64,000 bases of DNA, from contig JADFXM010000014.1 in assembly GCA_015233565.1 (NCBI GenBank), positions 1 to 64,000 on the forward strand. The letters are read 5' to 3'. A model generated the notes under the pieces. The model was not told the DNA's origin. It ran no database searches and worked only from the letters and a program-made list of their open reading frames with translations. Position 1 is the stretch's first letter, and every line of letters starts with the position of its first letter. Below are positions 35,387 to 46,000 of the stretch, in pieces. Source of the DNA: Candidatus Rifleibacteriota bacterium. Its GTDB lineage: Bacteria; Muiribacteriota; Ozemobacteria; Ozemobacterales; Ozemobacteraceae. Position numbers and translations under genes: made by a program.

Positions 35387-36169
35387 TTATAATCCAGTGG
35401 GTATTTCGATAAATTCGTGCTTCAGATTGAATTTTCGTGCAAGGAATTCGCCTAGCGCACGGACACCAAAAACTTCGGTTTGATAATGGCCCGCCCCAAC
35501 TGCATGAACGTTTCTTTCCCGGGCAGGGAAATAATGTTGATGCAGAACCTCCCCTGTTAAAAAAAGGTCGATTCCTTCTTCAGCAATTTCCGGATCACTA
35601 ATTCCAAATCCCCCGCCACCTGAAATCACCGCGATTTTTGAAATCCTGTCGGGCCCAAAAGGAAGATGGGTAGTAATTTTTCCTATCTTCTTTTCAATTT
35701 CAGAAAGCAGAGAAGTAATTTTCTGAGGCTTTTTCAATTTCCCCCAGGCTCCTACTTTATTTCCGTGACATTCAGAAAAAAACTCCACTTTTTCTACGCC
35801 AAGCAATCGAGCGATTATGGCATTGTTCCCAAATTCGGGGTGCAAATCCAGAGGAAGATGTAATGCGAACAGGTTCATGTTGCTTTCAAGCATCGATGAA
35901 AGTTTCTCCCTATAGAAACCATCGATGTTAGTGACTTCTGAACCTTTCCAGAACATACCATGGTGAACAATCGCAAAATCGGCATTTCTTTTTTTTCCCT
36001 CATCGAAAAGCTGTTTACATGCATCAACAGCAGTGACAATTTTTCTTACAGTTCCTTTTCCTTCGAATTGAAGACCATTATAGGAACTGTCCTTAACTAA
36101 TTCGTAGTTCAATAACTGTTTGATGTGGTTAACCAATTCTTTGGTTTCGATTTCTACGTCCATTTTCAT
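35387..36169 (-). CDS. NIF3-like dinuclear metal centre protein (GTP cyclohydrolase I type 2/DUF34 family)
   Basis: The 260-residue protein matches the NIF3 family. Features are NYELVKDSSYNGLQFEG at the N-terminus, the metal-binding DFAIVHHGMFWKG (about residues 61-73), FALHLPLDLHPEFGNN, and the C-terminal GEVLHQHYFPARERNVHAVG with further histidine ligands and HYQTEVFGVRALGE. Family members form hexameric toroids with two metals per subunit. Their physiological role is debated. An insert domain found in some members is absent. Two ATG codons (36169 and 36163) are possible starts. Confidence 0.9.
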   Translation of the reverse strand: MKMDVEIETKELVNHIKQLLNYELVKDSSYNGLQFEGKGTVRKIVTAVDACKQLFDEGKKRNADFAIVHHGMFWKGSEVTNIDGFYREKLSSMLESNMNLFALHLPLDLHPEFGNNAIIARLLGVEKVEFFSECHGNKVGAWGKLKKPQKITSLLSEIEKKIGKITTHLPFGPDRISKIAVISGGGGFGISDPEIAEEGIDLFLTGEVLHQHYFPARERNVHAVGAGHYQTEVFGVRALGEFLARKFNLKHEFIEIPTGL

Positions 36170-36200
36170 TTTTACTTTCCTTCAAATTTTTTGAAATGAA

Positions 36201-36229
36201 AAAAGCTGGGAGATAGCCTCCCAGCTTTT
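36201..36229 (-). terminator. Rho-independent terminator of the choice-of-anchor-D gene
   Basis: A perfect 12-bp stem AAAAGCTGGGAG / CTCCCAGCTTTT with a five-base loop is followed, on the minus strand, by a T-run. It lies 23 bases after the stop of the 970-residue protein gene. Confidence 0.88.
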
Positions 36230-36251
36230 GGTAAAGAACTTGATTTAACCT

Positions 36252-39164
36252 TTATTGCCCTTGAATTGTAATATTGTCAATAGTGGTAGAATTGTTTGTA
36301 TTAAAGGGCGTAACAACCATTCCGTTTGGAAGTGGTGAGCTAAAGGTAAATGAGGATATGGAAGTATTCAAAGTCCAGAAAGCGGCATTGAAATCACTGA
36401 CTTGAAACTTGCCGGTATCTGTAAAGTACATATATGGTGCGACCTGTGGGTTGCCACTTCCGTCAACAGCTGGAACCTTGAAAGTAAAAGAGTTGTCAAG
36501 CGTGAAGGTAGCGGGAACATTTGAAACTCGGACTTCAAAATTCCCTGCCGCAACACCAGCGGGGAAACTCACGTTCATATTAGCAATTGCTGAAGAAGTT
36601 GCCAAACCACATCCGCTCAGGTTAACAATTGCGCTGGTAGTTGCTGAATCGTTAGTGTAGGTAATGGTTCCCGTTTGAGTTCCCACAGTGTTTCCAGGAG
36701 TAAACCTAATTTTGTAGGTTGCACTTGCTCCGCCGGGAATGGTTAGACTGGTGGTATTTGTGCCAAGAGTGAAAACCGCTGGAGTAATCGCAATGTTACT
36801 AACAGTCAGAACATCTGCTCCAGTGTTACTTACATACAACAATTGTTCAGTGTAAGAACCGGCCACCACACGGAAAGTCAAACTAGCGGGAGTAAAGCTG
36901 ATAAATTTTCCTGCAACCAGACCAGTACCAGAGACACTAAGATTCCCAGAGCCTTCGGCAGCATTGGAAACAAAATTCACATTGCTGTTAAAACTTGTAG
37001 CGGAGGTTGGGCAAAAGGTTACTTGAACGGTTTGAAAGGAATTAGTGGCAATTGATGCCGGAGCCGCTAAATTTGTTGCAAATGGGGCGCTAAACGTCGA
37101 TGTTGAAACGGTAAGCAGGGAATCTCCTGTATTCCAGATATCTACGTTCACCGTTGTCGTGATTCCAAGTTTGGTAGCAACAAAGGCAATATTAGTTATC
37201 GGGTTGCCAGATTGCTTCAATTCAATTTTCGGACCCAATCCAGTGCCGGTAAGCGAAACAATCTGCGTTTCAAGTGGAGAAACGATATTCAGATTTCCCG
37301 TAATGGCGCCTCGAGCAGTTGGCGTAAAATAAACCTGGATAGTTTGAGTGGCACCAGGACTGACTATTACTGGGGGAGAAAGAGTCCCGAAGTTTGTTGT
37401 AAAAGTTGTGCTGGCGGTCACTGCAGTAATTGACATCGTGGCATTCCCGATGTTTCCAATGTCAAGATTTGCTGTTCCAGAGCTTCCGATAGCTACCGAG
37501 CTAAATGGGATGGTCGTGAGCGAGAGAGCCATCTTGGGTCCAAGTCCGGAACCCGTAAGAGTGATAGGATATGAATTGGTTCCTGAAACATTTGATGAAA
37601 TCACAGTAACTGTTGCGGTCTTTGCTCCAAATGAGGTGGGTTTAAAGATAATGCCATAAGTGTTAGCCCCATTCACCCCAAGAGAAATGTTGTTGTTCAG
37701 GGTAACAGCGTTTCCTGAACCATCTACAACACTGAATTGGGCAACATCAGTTCCAGAGGATTGAATTTGGAAAATCAAAGTATCTTTCCCAGTGTTTGTT
37801 ACAACAAAATTCTTTTGAATTGAACTAGAACCAACATTGGTGGCATCCAAAGCCATGCTTGAAATGGCTTGAGAGTTCGAGGCAACATTTAATTGGGCTG
37901 CTCCCGACCCAATGCCGGTAAGGGAAAGGGTTGAAGAACCTGTTGGGGAAGTAGTAAGTGCGTTGTGACTAATCGTTATTGTTCCAGTTAACGTACCAGT
38001 TGCCACAGGTGTAAAATAACAATCAATTGCCTGAGTTCCGGCTGGATTCAGCGAGAACGAGGTTGTTGTTCCAGTGGCCAAGGAAAAATTCGCTCCGGAA
38101 ACAGAGATACCACTCACTGTAATCGAAGCTACTGGAGAAGTATTTTTAATAGTAATCGTCTGTTTTGTGGAAGAACCCATTAGAACGGTTCCAAAGTTAA
38201 AGGAAGAAGTAGCATTGTTTGATGAATCAAGGAATGAAATCGTTGTAGTTGCAACTACCGTGGAAGTGCCGGTGGCAGTATCTGTCGTAGTAACTGTTGA
38301 AGTGCCAGTAGCGGTAGTAGTTACAGTGCTTGTGGCTGTTGTGGTCACAGTGCTGGTGCTGGTTCCAGTTGTAGTTACAGTGTTACTCGCCGTTGTCGTA
38401 TTAGTACCGGTGTTGGTGCCAGTATTGGTTGTAGTAGCAGTACTCGTCGCGGTAGTTGTTCCGGTACTAGTATTAGTCCCAGTCGTAGTCGTAGTAACAG
38501 TGCTTACAACAGTAGTAATTACTGCCTGGAAGTCAGTTTTTTGTGCCAAATCAGAGGTGTAATCTACTGTTGTAGATGGGTTAGCCAATTCAGTTCCAAG
38601 GGCGGTAATCAATGCAACAACTTTTGCCTGCAACGTGCTGGAATTCTGAATCAGTGTATAAACGTCTGAATATTTTACGCTTGAATTCGCTGAATGTGCT
38701 TTTTCGAAGAGGAATCCAATTACAGTGGTTTGTTCATTAACGATGACATTGGTTGTACTTCCAATTTGGGATTCCTGAAAATAGAAAAGAACCCTTGCAT
38801 TTGGGTTTTCATTTTTCCGGACTTCAACTTTTGCATTAAGCAAAAAAGTTGCAGTTATCTGGAAAGCAAATCCGCCATTTGCAGAAAGAGCTGAAGTAGC
38901 AGCGCTTGTTAAATTATCAGCCGTCAAATATGCCGTCCAGGAACCTGGATTTTGTACAGACGCTTTCTTTTCAGAAGTTCTTACTGATCCACCAGTTTGG
39001 CTAAGATCAACATTTCCCTGGATTGTTAAAAGGACAGGGGGTGGATTATTCGGTGTGATTGTGTCGCTTCCTGAAGTATTAATAAGGCGACAACCTACCG
39101 GGAATAACATTATCCCAAGACAAATTAGAAAAAGGGGAACTAGTAATTTTTTTGTGGGGTTCAT
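36252..39164 (-). CDS. Exported choice-of-anchor-D repeat protein with Thr-rich linker
   Basis: The 970-residue protein has an N-terminal signal sequence (LLVPLFLICLGIMLFPVGC), with Cys25 as a possible though non-canonical lipidation site. A globular N-terminal region (about 30-215) is followed by a Thr/Asn/Gly low-complexity linker of about 85 residues (units like TSTGTTTATSTATTT). Then come five or six immunoglobulin-like choice-of-anchor-D/ASPM-SPD2-Hydin domains, each with a FGTV...G.S....I.NTG pattern such as SFNFGTVLMGSSTKQTITIK. It is probably a cell-surface or secreted structural protein. I chose ATG 39164, preceded by GGGAGGGTGA; the upstream ATG at 39224 is unsupported. The Thr-rich linker resembles those of the giant protein encoded upstream. 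Confidence 0.85.
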   Translation of the reverse strand: MNPTKKLLVPLFLICLGIMLFPVGCRLINTSGSDTITPNNPPPVLLTIQGNVDLSQTGGSVRTSEKKASVQNPGSWTAYLTADNLTSAATSALSANGGFAFQITATFLLNAKVEVRKNENPNARVLFYFQESQIGSTTNVIVNEQTTVIGFLFEKAHSANSSVKYSDVYTLIQNSSTLQAKVVALITALGTELANPSTTVDYTSDLAQKTDFQAVITTVVSTVTTTTTGTNTSTGTTTATSTATTTNTGTNTGTNTTTASNTVTTTGTSTSTVTTTATSTVTTTATGTSTVTTTDTATGTSTVVATTTISFLDSSNNATSSFNFGTVLMGSSTKQTITIKNTSPVASITVSGISVSGANFSLATGTTTSFSLNPAGTQAIDCYFTPVATGTLTGTITISHNALTTSPTGSSTLSLTGIGSGAAQLNVASNSQAISSMALDATNVGSSSIQKNFVVTNTGKDTLIFQIQSSGTDVAQFSVVDGSGNAVTLNNNISLGVNGANTYGIIFKPTSFGAKTATVTVISSNVSGTNSYPITLTGSGLGPKMALSLTTIPFSSVAIGSSGTANLDIGNIGNATMSITAVTASTTFTTNFGTLSPPVIVSPGATQTIQVYFTPTARGAITGNLNIVSPLETQIVSLTGTGLGPKIELKQSGNPITNIAFVATKLGITTTVNVDIWNTGDSLLTVSTSTFSAPFATNLAAPASIATNSFQTVQVTFCPTSATSFNSNVNFVSNAAEGSGNLSVSGTGLVAGKFISFTPASLTFRVVAGSYTEQLLYVSNTGADVLTVSNIAITPAVFTLGTNTTSLTIPGGASATYKIRFTPGNTVGTQTGTITYTNDSATTSAIVNLSGCGLATSSAIANMNVSFPAGVAAGNFEVRVSNVPATFTLDNSFTFKVPAVDGSGNPQVAPYMYFTDTGKFQVSDFNAAFWTLNTSISSFTFSSPLPNGMVVTPFNTNNSTTIDNITIQGQ
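38246..38512. repeat. Low-complexity repeat coding for a Thr-rich linker
   Basis: On the plus strand the DNA is a run of degenerate GTNGTNGTN triplets such as GTAGTTACAGTGCTTGTGGC, with 6-, 12- and 18-base periodicities. It encodes the TTT/TST/TNT linker of the minus-strand protein. It could change length by slippage or recombination. Confidence 0.75.
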
Positions 39165-40041
39165 TTCATCACCCTCCCATAAAGATTTGGCTAAAATACT
39201 ACAAATTTTCCGGCCAAAGTTCAAGTTATTTTTTTTGTACCTGCTGAACCCAATAATGCAGTCTTTTAGGTTTCATAAGACATCCCCAATGAAGGAATTC
39301 GAATGTTTTGCACATTTTGCTCGACAGTGTGCAGAAATTCAGACATTTTCAGCGAAGATAGGTCAAGTAAGGTGATATCATAGCTTCCTATTAGGCAGCC
39401 TGATTGGCGTGGCGCAAGTAAGTCTGTTAAAATTCTCAGCCATTATTTTTTTTTTCCAATCCCAAAAAATATGTACATCACCCCAATAACATCGATTTGA
39501 TCAAATTGAAGTTGGATCGGTATATTTTCCAAGAAAACACGGAACTGTCATCAAAATTAGGAGTCCTTACTGGATGGTTGAAGCATTCATTTCTGTCAAA
39601 CCCAACTCCAATTTCAGAATTCCTGTTGTCGTAAGCTTCATTTTCTTCGAATGCTCAGCTTCAAAAGCCGATTCCGTAGAGATTAAAAAGTTTTCAGCCC
39701 GAATTTTGTTTTGAGGCCAAATAATCCAAAAGTTAAGGAAGGAATCTCATCCAAGCGAGTTCACGTTTTCAGGTTTTGGGAAAATGGTCTCAAGACTATA
39801 TCCTCGGGAATTGGGATTCTGAATTTACGTAGACCTTAAGTTCGAAATAGTCCGGATGAAGGAGTTAATTGAAATTAGTATTACAGAACCATGTGAAGTT
39901 TTGAAAAAATTGAATTTCCAAAGAACCATCCGGTTCCAATAAGCCTTTCGGAAGGCGATTCTTTCTAAACATGAATATTTTTTACATCCTTAAAGCCGTC
40001 GAACAACGACTCGTTAATACTGATTTCCGTTTAAAAAAAAA
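39165..40041. other. Large intergenic region upstream of the choice-of-anchor-D gene
   Basis: About 880 bases separate the two large surface-protein genes. The right end is the terminator of the giant gene. I see one 46-residue plus-strand frame (about 39572-39712) with no recognisable similarity, and otherwise AT-rich sequence with no supported gene. A long upstream regulatory region for the 970-residue protein is possible. Confidence 0.4.
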
Positions 40042-40063
40042 GCCAGGGGAGTTACCCCCTGGC
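40042..40063 (-). terminator. Rho-independent terminator of the giant gene
   Basis: The stem GCCAGGGG / CCCCTGGC with a six-base loop is followed on the minus strand by nine T. It lies 30 bases beyond the stop codon. Confidence 0.9.
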
Positions 40064-40093
40064 AGTTTAGCTTGTTAACCCAAGCTTATTGGT

Positions 40094-43000
40094 TTAGTTT
40101 GTCGTTTGAACCGGCAAAGTCGGGGAGATCGGCGTGTAGTCACCTACATCGGTATCAATTGTCGGATAAAGCTTTTTAGCACGGTTCATCAGAAAGTTGT
40201 TCCTTTCAGTATCAGACCATTTCGACCAATTGGAGGTTGGATTCGGATCGTAGAGTTGGTACCACGCAAAGAGCATGATAACATCTGCCAATCGAATCTT
40301 TCCAACAGTATTGGCAATCATGGTTGCTTGAGCGGGCGTGGGTTTCTTGGTCATGGAATTCTTCAGGTTGGGGAACAACTGCTTTGCTCTTGTAGTAATT
40401 GCATCAAGTTCTGCATCCGGGCCGAGTTGTTGCCAGGCGAAGAGCAGGATGACATCGTTCAGATCGACTTTATCGTCTCCGTTGAGATCGAGTTTCAATC
40501 TTTGCAGGATTTCAACAAGAGCGAAGTTCGTCAGATGGTTAACCTTGAAGGTAACGTATCCAGCTTTCGGATAATCCTTTCTGATCGATTCGATTCCATC
40601 TTTACCCCATGTTCCACCAGTTTTGCTTTGGAAGCGAACGTCAACATTTGAGGTATCGGTTCCGTTGCACTTGACAGTGATTTCGAAGGTTCGAGTCTGA
40701 GATGCCTGTTGAACACTACCAAGGTCGAACGAGTAAATCGGGCTATCGATCTTAGCTGGCTTGGCAGTGCTTGAAGCAGAGCCTTCGACCTGAATATCAG
40801 TTGTCGTAGTTGCACTCTTCTTCGCTGACAAGCTGGCAACCTGATCCATGACACCGTTAATGTTAAGCCCAGTATAACCGCCATCAGATTCAGGGGCTTT
40901 ATAATCGAAGTTCTCAGCACCTGGTTCAATTGGCACATTTGCACACTTTTCTTCAGCAGAATTCAGGTCAACTTCCGGGGCTAACTCAACATTGCTAACA
41001 GCATCGAAGATCTTGATTTGTACTGGGAATGCTCCAACCGGACCATAACTGAAGTCGCACAGTCCAAATTTTCCCTTGGTCTCATTCTTGAAGGTCAAAG
41101 TTGGAACAGCACTGACAATATTGCCATTCTCACGAATTTCAAACCTGAGTGCATTCGTTGCAATTGGCGTGCTGAATTCATACTTGACTTCCGCGAATTG
41201 TGATCCAGTGCCATCATCGGCTATGTCACTATTCGAAACATATGCCCGTTCAGCAATTGGATTCAGAGTAATCAGATAGGCCCCATCAGTTAAAGTGACG
41301 GAATCTGATCTGAAGTTCAGAATTTGCGGCTCGTAATCTGAGTCATTGATTCCGAGGGTAATATCTTTTCCTGTCGGGAGAGCAAACTGACATTCTCCGG
41401 TGCTGTCGGTCAAAACATCACCTAACGCAATTTTTGGTGAATATTCATCAGTCCCCTCTTTATAGCAAAACCGCAATGTTGCCATCGGAACGGGTGAATT
41501 TGTAGTGTCAAGGACTCGGAACTTTATTGCCGTGCCGTTTTTGGTTAGAGTAACATCAGGCAAAGTTTTTCCAAGAATGAAGTCTGTTCTGGTCAGATCG
41601 GTAATATTCTGCTTGTAAGATTTGAAACCTGATTTGGTAATCTTTAGTACGCCAGTAAACACGTTATCGGAAGTGTTAACCGGTGGAATTACCAGAGAAT
41701 AGACACCAGAAGCATTAGTTACAGCCTTATTACCTTCGAAATCTACAGATGCGCCAACAATCGCATTTCCAGCAACATCGAGAACTTTTCCTTTGAAAAC
41801 CGCTGCTTTATTGGTGAATCTAATCAACTTGGAATAGGTTCGATCCTGCTGAATCACCACATTGGCAAACGATTGCTGATCGTATCCCTTGGCTACAACA
41901 GTTACGGTATACGTTCCAATTGGAAGTCTTTCAATCTGCCAATTTCCGCCAGCGGGTCTGGCCAAGGCAACTGGGAAAGGTCTGCTGCTACTAGCTGGAT
42001 AAAACATAACCAAAGCATCATTCGCTTCAAACCCAGTAATCGCTCCGGAAGCCACATATGTCAAGCTTCCCACTGCTGTTCCCCAATCATAAACCTTATC
42101 ATAGAACCCTTTTACCGTAGCGGTTCCGACGTCCTCGAACCACTCTGGCAATTGAACTCTTGATTCCATTCCACCGGAATATTTTCGGAGAATTTCAAGG
42201 AACACATTTTTCCTCTTTAGCGTAGTTTTGCCGATAAAGGACAAATCAGTCGGCTCACTGGCCAAACTCCAAAGGACCTGTGTTTCGTCGACTTTATTGA
42301 CCGTTGAATCCTGGGTGAGCATTTCATCGCTATTGAGGAACTTGCCCCATTCGCGAGCGACAACTTGCAATCTGCTAACCACACCATTGTCATCAAGATT
42401 CTTTAAAGGAAGCGCTTTGCTCAAAAGTGTCTTAAAGTTCTTGATCATGCCCTTGAAAGTATTTCCCTGGGAGATCAAAATGACACCTAAATCATTGGTT
42501 TCGCTTGGCGACACTTCAATGTTCTTTCTGACTTGGTCTGGATAGCCGTTCACCCTAATTGTCACATCATAGTAAATCGACTTGATTTTTCCGTCTTCAC
42601 CAGAGAGTGAGGGAGTTAACCCTGTAATTAGATATGAACCGGAGGCATAACTTGCATCAAATCTCTGATTTAGAACGGAGTCGAACGCATAAACCGTAAC
42701 CGAAGAGCTTGCCAAGTCTTGCGCCATATCGTTCTGGACTTTCAAGCTGATTGTCCCAGCTTTCTGCACTTCAATTTCCGTTTGAACACCATCTTCGGTC
42801 ACATCGAAAAAGTCGCTTTTAGCTGCACAATAACTTGTGGGGCTATTTGTGAACCTTTCATTTCTGGCGAACCCGTGGGAATTAAGCGGGACTCGGTCAA
42901 AGTGGAATTTTCCAGCAGTAGTGTATGCAGCTAACTCGGTTGAACGACCATCTTCATAACTGAAAACATCGAGATAGACTTTCACGTTGTCTTTTGCAAT

Positions 43001-46000
43001 GGTATCGCCGTTTTCATCCACTATTGTGCCATCAACTGTCGATGTCTGAGTCAGGGTAATGGTCGGAAGATCATTATCCGACGCAAACACTGGTCTAACG
43101 ACAGCCGGACTATATGCGGGATCTTCAGGAGTGACAGTTAGTGTATAGGGAATCCCTGGGAGGATCGAGTAATTTGTGAGGTTAGAAAATTCAAATCGGC
43201 CATTTTCATCCGTTGATTGGGTTGGATAAGTTGTTGTTGCCATTCCCGGGATTGTTGAATTGAACATACTCATCGTGTTCATTTCAGCAATTTGAACAAC
43301 GGCATTAGCAACGGGATCACCGAATTCATCATTAACAAAACCTGTGATTTTGTTATTGCCGACTCCAGCCAATTGAATCTTTACACCAGTTACATCGTCC
43401 TGCCCGACGTTAACCTGAATTGGTTCGGGAGATATGTATCCCATTGGAGCGAACGGAACGATGTAATAGTTAACGTTTGGTTCAACCTGGAACGAGAAGT
43501 TTCCGTTGGAATCTGCGTGGATTGGTTCCAATGTCCTGAATGCATCCACACTTTGGAAATAGGGCAGGAACATCTGGCCGTCATACTTATCACTGGCCGG
43601 ATTTTCCTTCCTCTGAATAAGTACAGGCACTCCACCGGAGATTGGATGATTAGATCCGTCGGTAATTTGTCCGGAGATAGTCTTTGCAAGAACCACAGTA
43701 AATGTCGCCACGGAATTAAAGTTATCGACGGAGAAATTTACGAATCCACTCGCCTTTTTGAGATTAGTGGGATTTTCCATGCCTGTAAGAATGTAACCCA
43801 TGTAGTTTCCATACGGCATCGGAACTTCGAGATGACCATTAACAACCGGAGCCATAATCGCAGAATTGGGGTCCAGCTGAGATGAACCTTCCGGAATAAA
43901 GACACCTAGTCCAGCTTCGAGAGGAGATGTAATTGATACACCTTTCTTATTAACCGTTGCGGAGAAGAAGTTTTGGCGCCCAACCTGTAGATCGATTTGA
44001 GTATCAGAAGCCACGACAACTTCTTCGAGAGTTTTGGGGAGATAACCACCCTTGAACAAGGGCACACCGCTCGCATCAACGAATGTCTGATCGAATGGAT
44101 GGTATGCTACTCTGTAAGCTCGCGGAGGAAGGTTAAAAACTGCGATATTCTTAGACAAAGTAGCAGGAACAGTCCCTGCGCCATTTCCAGTATCCGGAAC
44201 ATAGATCGGCAATTGGAATATTGCAGAATCTGTTCCAACTTGGTGATTTGCCAATTTGGTCAGTTGGTCTCTTACAAAATCCCAGTCTACATTGACCCAA
44301 TTACTACCAAACAAATCATTTGGTAATTCGGAAGTCTTATTGGCATCATAAGTCGCCCAGACATCTACATATCCTGGGATTACCGGATAAGCTTGTGACG
44401 AAGGATCTGTAGTCCCAAACTTGCGATCCACCAATCGAACTGTCAATTTTTTCAAAGCAGGGAGAGTAACTTCCTGGAGAAATTGTCCGTGGTCAATAAC
44501 AAATGGATCACTAACGTAGCGGAGATATTTCCCTGGACCCATTGCCCCAACTTCATGCTCCCAAATTACAAGTAATTTTGGATTATTAGTCGGAATAATG
44601 TTCGGGAAGAGAACTTCAGCCGCTGAAGCGGAGATATCACCACCGATCCAGGTTTGTGCCCCATAACTTGAGTTAGGCAGGGGGTAAGCCATTGGAGAAT
44701 TGCCAAATTGCTGGAAGGAGTTGGTGGGAGGCTCAAAGAGCGCCACTTCAAATCTGCTGAGATCTTTCCTCGTTGTGACTCCTTGGATCTTAACTTTCAT
44801 GTCATATGGCTGTACGAAGAGCATATCGGCATGAATTGGATCAGGACTTGTAGGAGTAACTTTAGCGAATACATCCGGGCCTGGGAAGAAACTTTGGCCT
44901 TGATAGCCCACGTTTGGATCCCAGAAGTTGGTTGGTGTAAACACAAAGTTTCCAATACCCATTTGAACTGGAAGGGTTCCATCAAACTGCGTATTGCAGG
45001 TTTTCACATAAACTCTTCCACCAGTTGGGAGGAGCAAGCTAAGGTTGAAGTTGGCATACGCAGCCGGATAAACACTGGCTCCAACTTGTGAAGATTTAAG
45101 TGCTGTCGAGATTGCAACTGTCTTTAGATCTGATGATTGCAAATCGACATCAAAACGTGTGTCAGCACCTGTCATTGTAAAAGTTTGAGTGAACAAACTT
45201 CTGCCCTGACAATCAACCACGACAAGAGTATGGTCTCCAGGTGTGAGACCCCAGATTTCGTATTTCCCGTCAGATGCAATTCCAAAGTCTCTAACGTTTC
45301 TTGAAGGATCGTTAATATCCGGAACGTTTCGATAAATATGTCCTTCAAGTCGACCGTCAGTCCAGTAACCAACCTGGCCGCAAGAGAAACCACTGCCACT
45401 GTTAACGTAATTCTGAGGAGTCATGTCATCAATCTTAATTTCCCCAAAAACTCTTTTTTGATAATCAACTTTGATATTAAAGTTGGTTGTTCGTCCTGGG
45501 AAAATTTGGAATGACAGAGAGGCAGGTCTTTCAAGAGGTCTTCCGACAAACTGTGGCAACCATTCAACGATCATTTCATAATTGTCGCCAGCCTCAAGAG
45601 GAATCTGTCTTCTAATAGTGTCATTATTAATTGTGAAAACTTCAGAACCAACCGTGTTACCGGGAATCCATTCATTTCCGTGATTAACCGAAGCCGGTCT
45701 TGTAAATACTCCGAGGTTTGGATCGGTATCGGTTCCAACTTCAGAAACAAATCTGAAGACCGGGACTTTTTTAACATCGTAGAATGTCTGATCACCAGAT
45801 TGTTCCTGGAACTGGAAGTTCTTTACAACAGTAATTACAGCACCTGAAACCGGTTTATTGTCTGAAGTCAGAATTTTTCCGGTTAGTGACCCAATTTGGT
45901 TTGCTTGAACAACAAAGTCATATTGAGCCGGTTCACCAGGCATCACTCCAACAAACCGGTGATAAAGTGGCTCTGTCTGTTGGACATTCATCCATGGCGC

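Noticed and set aside
38074..38562. 162-residue Val-rich plus-strand frame
   Set aside because: It is the antisense reading of the Thr-rich linker of the minus-strand protein.
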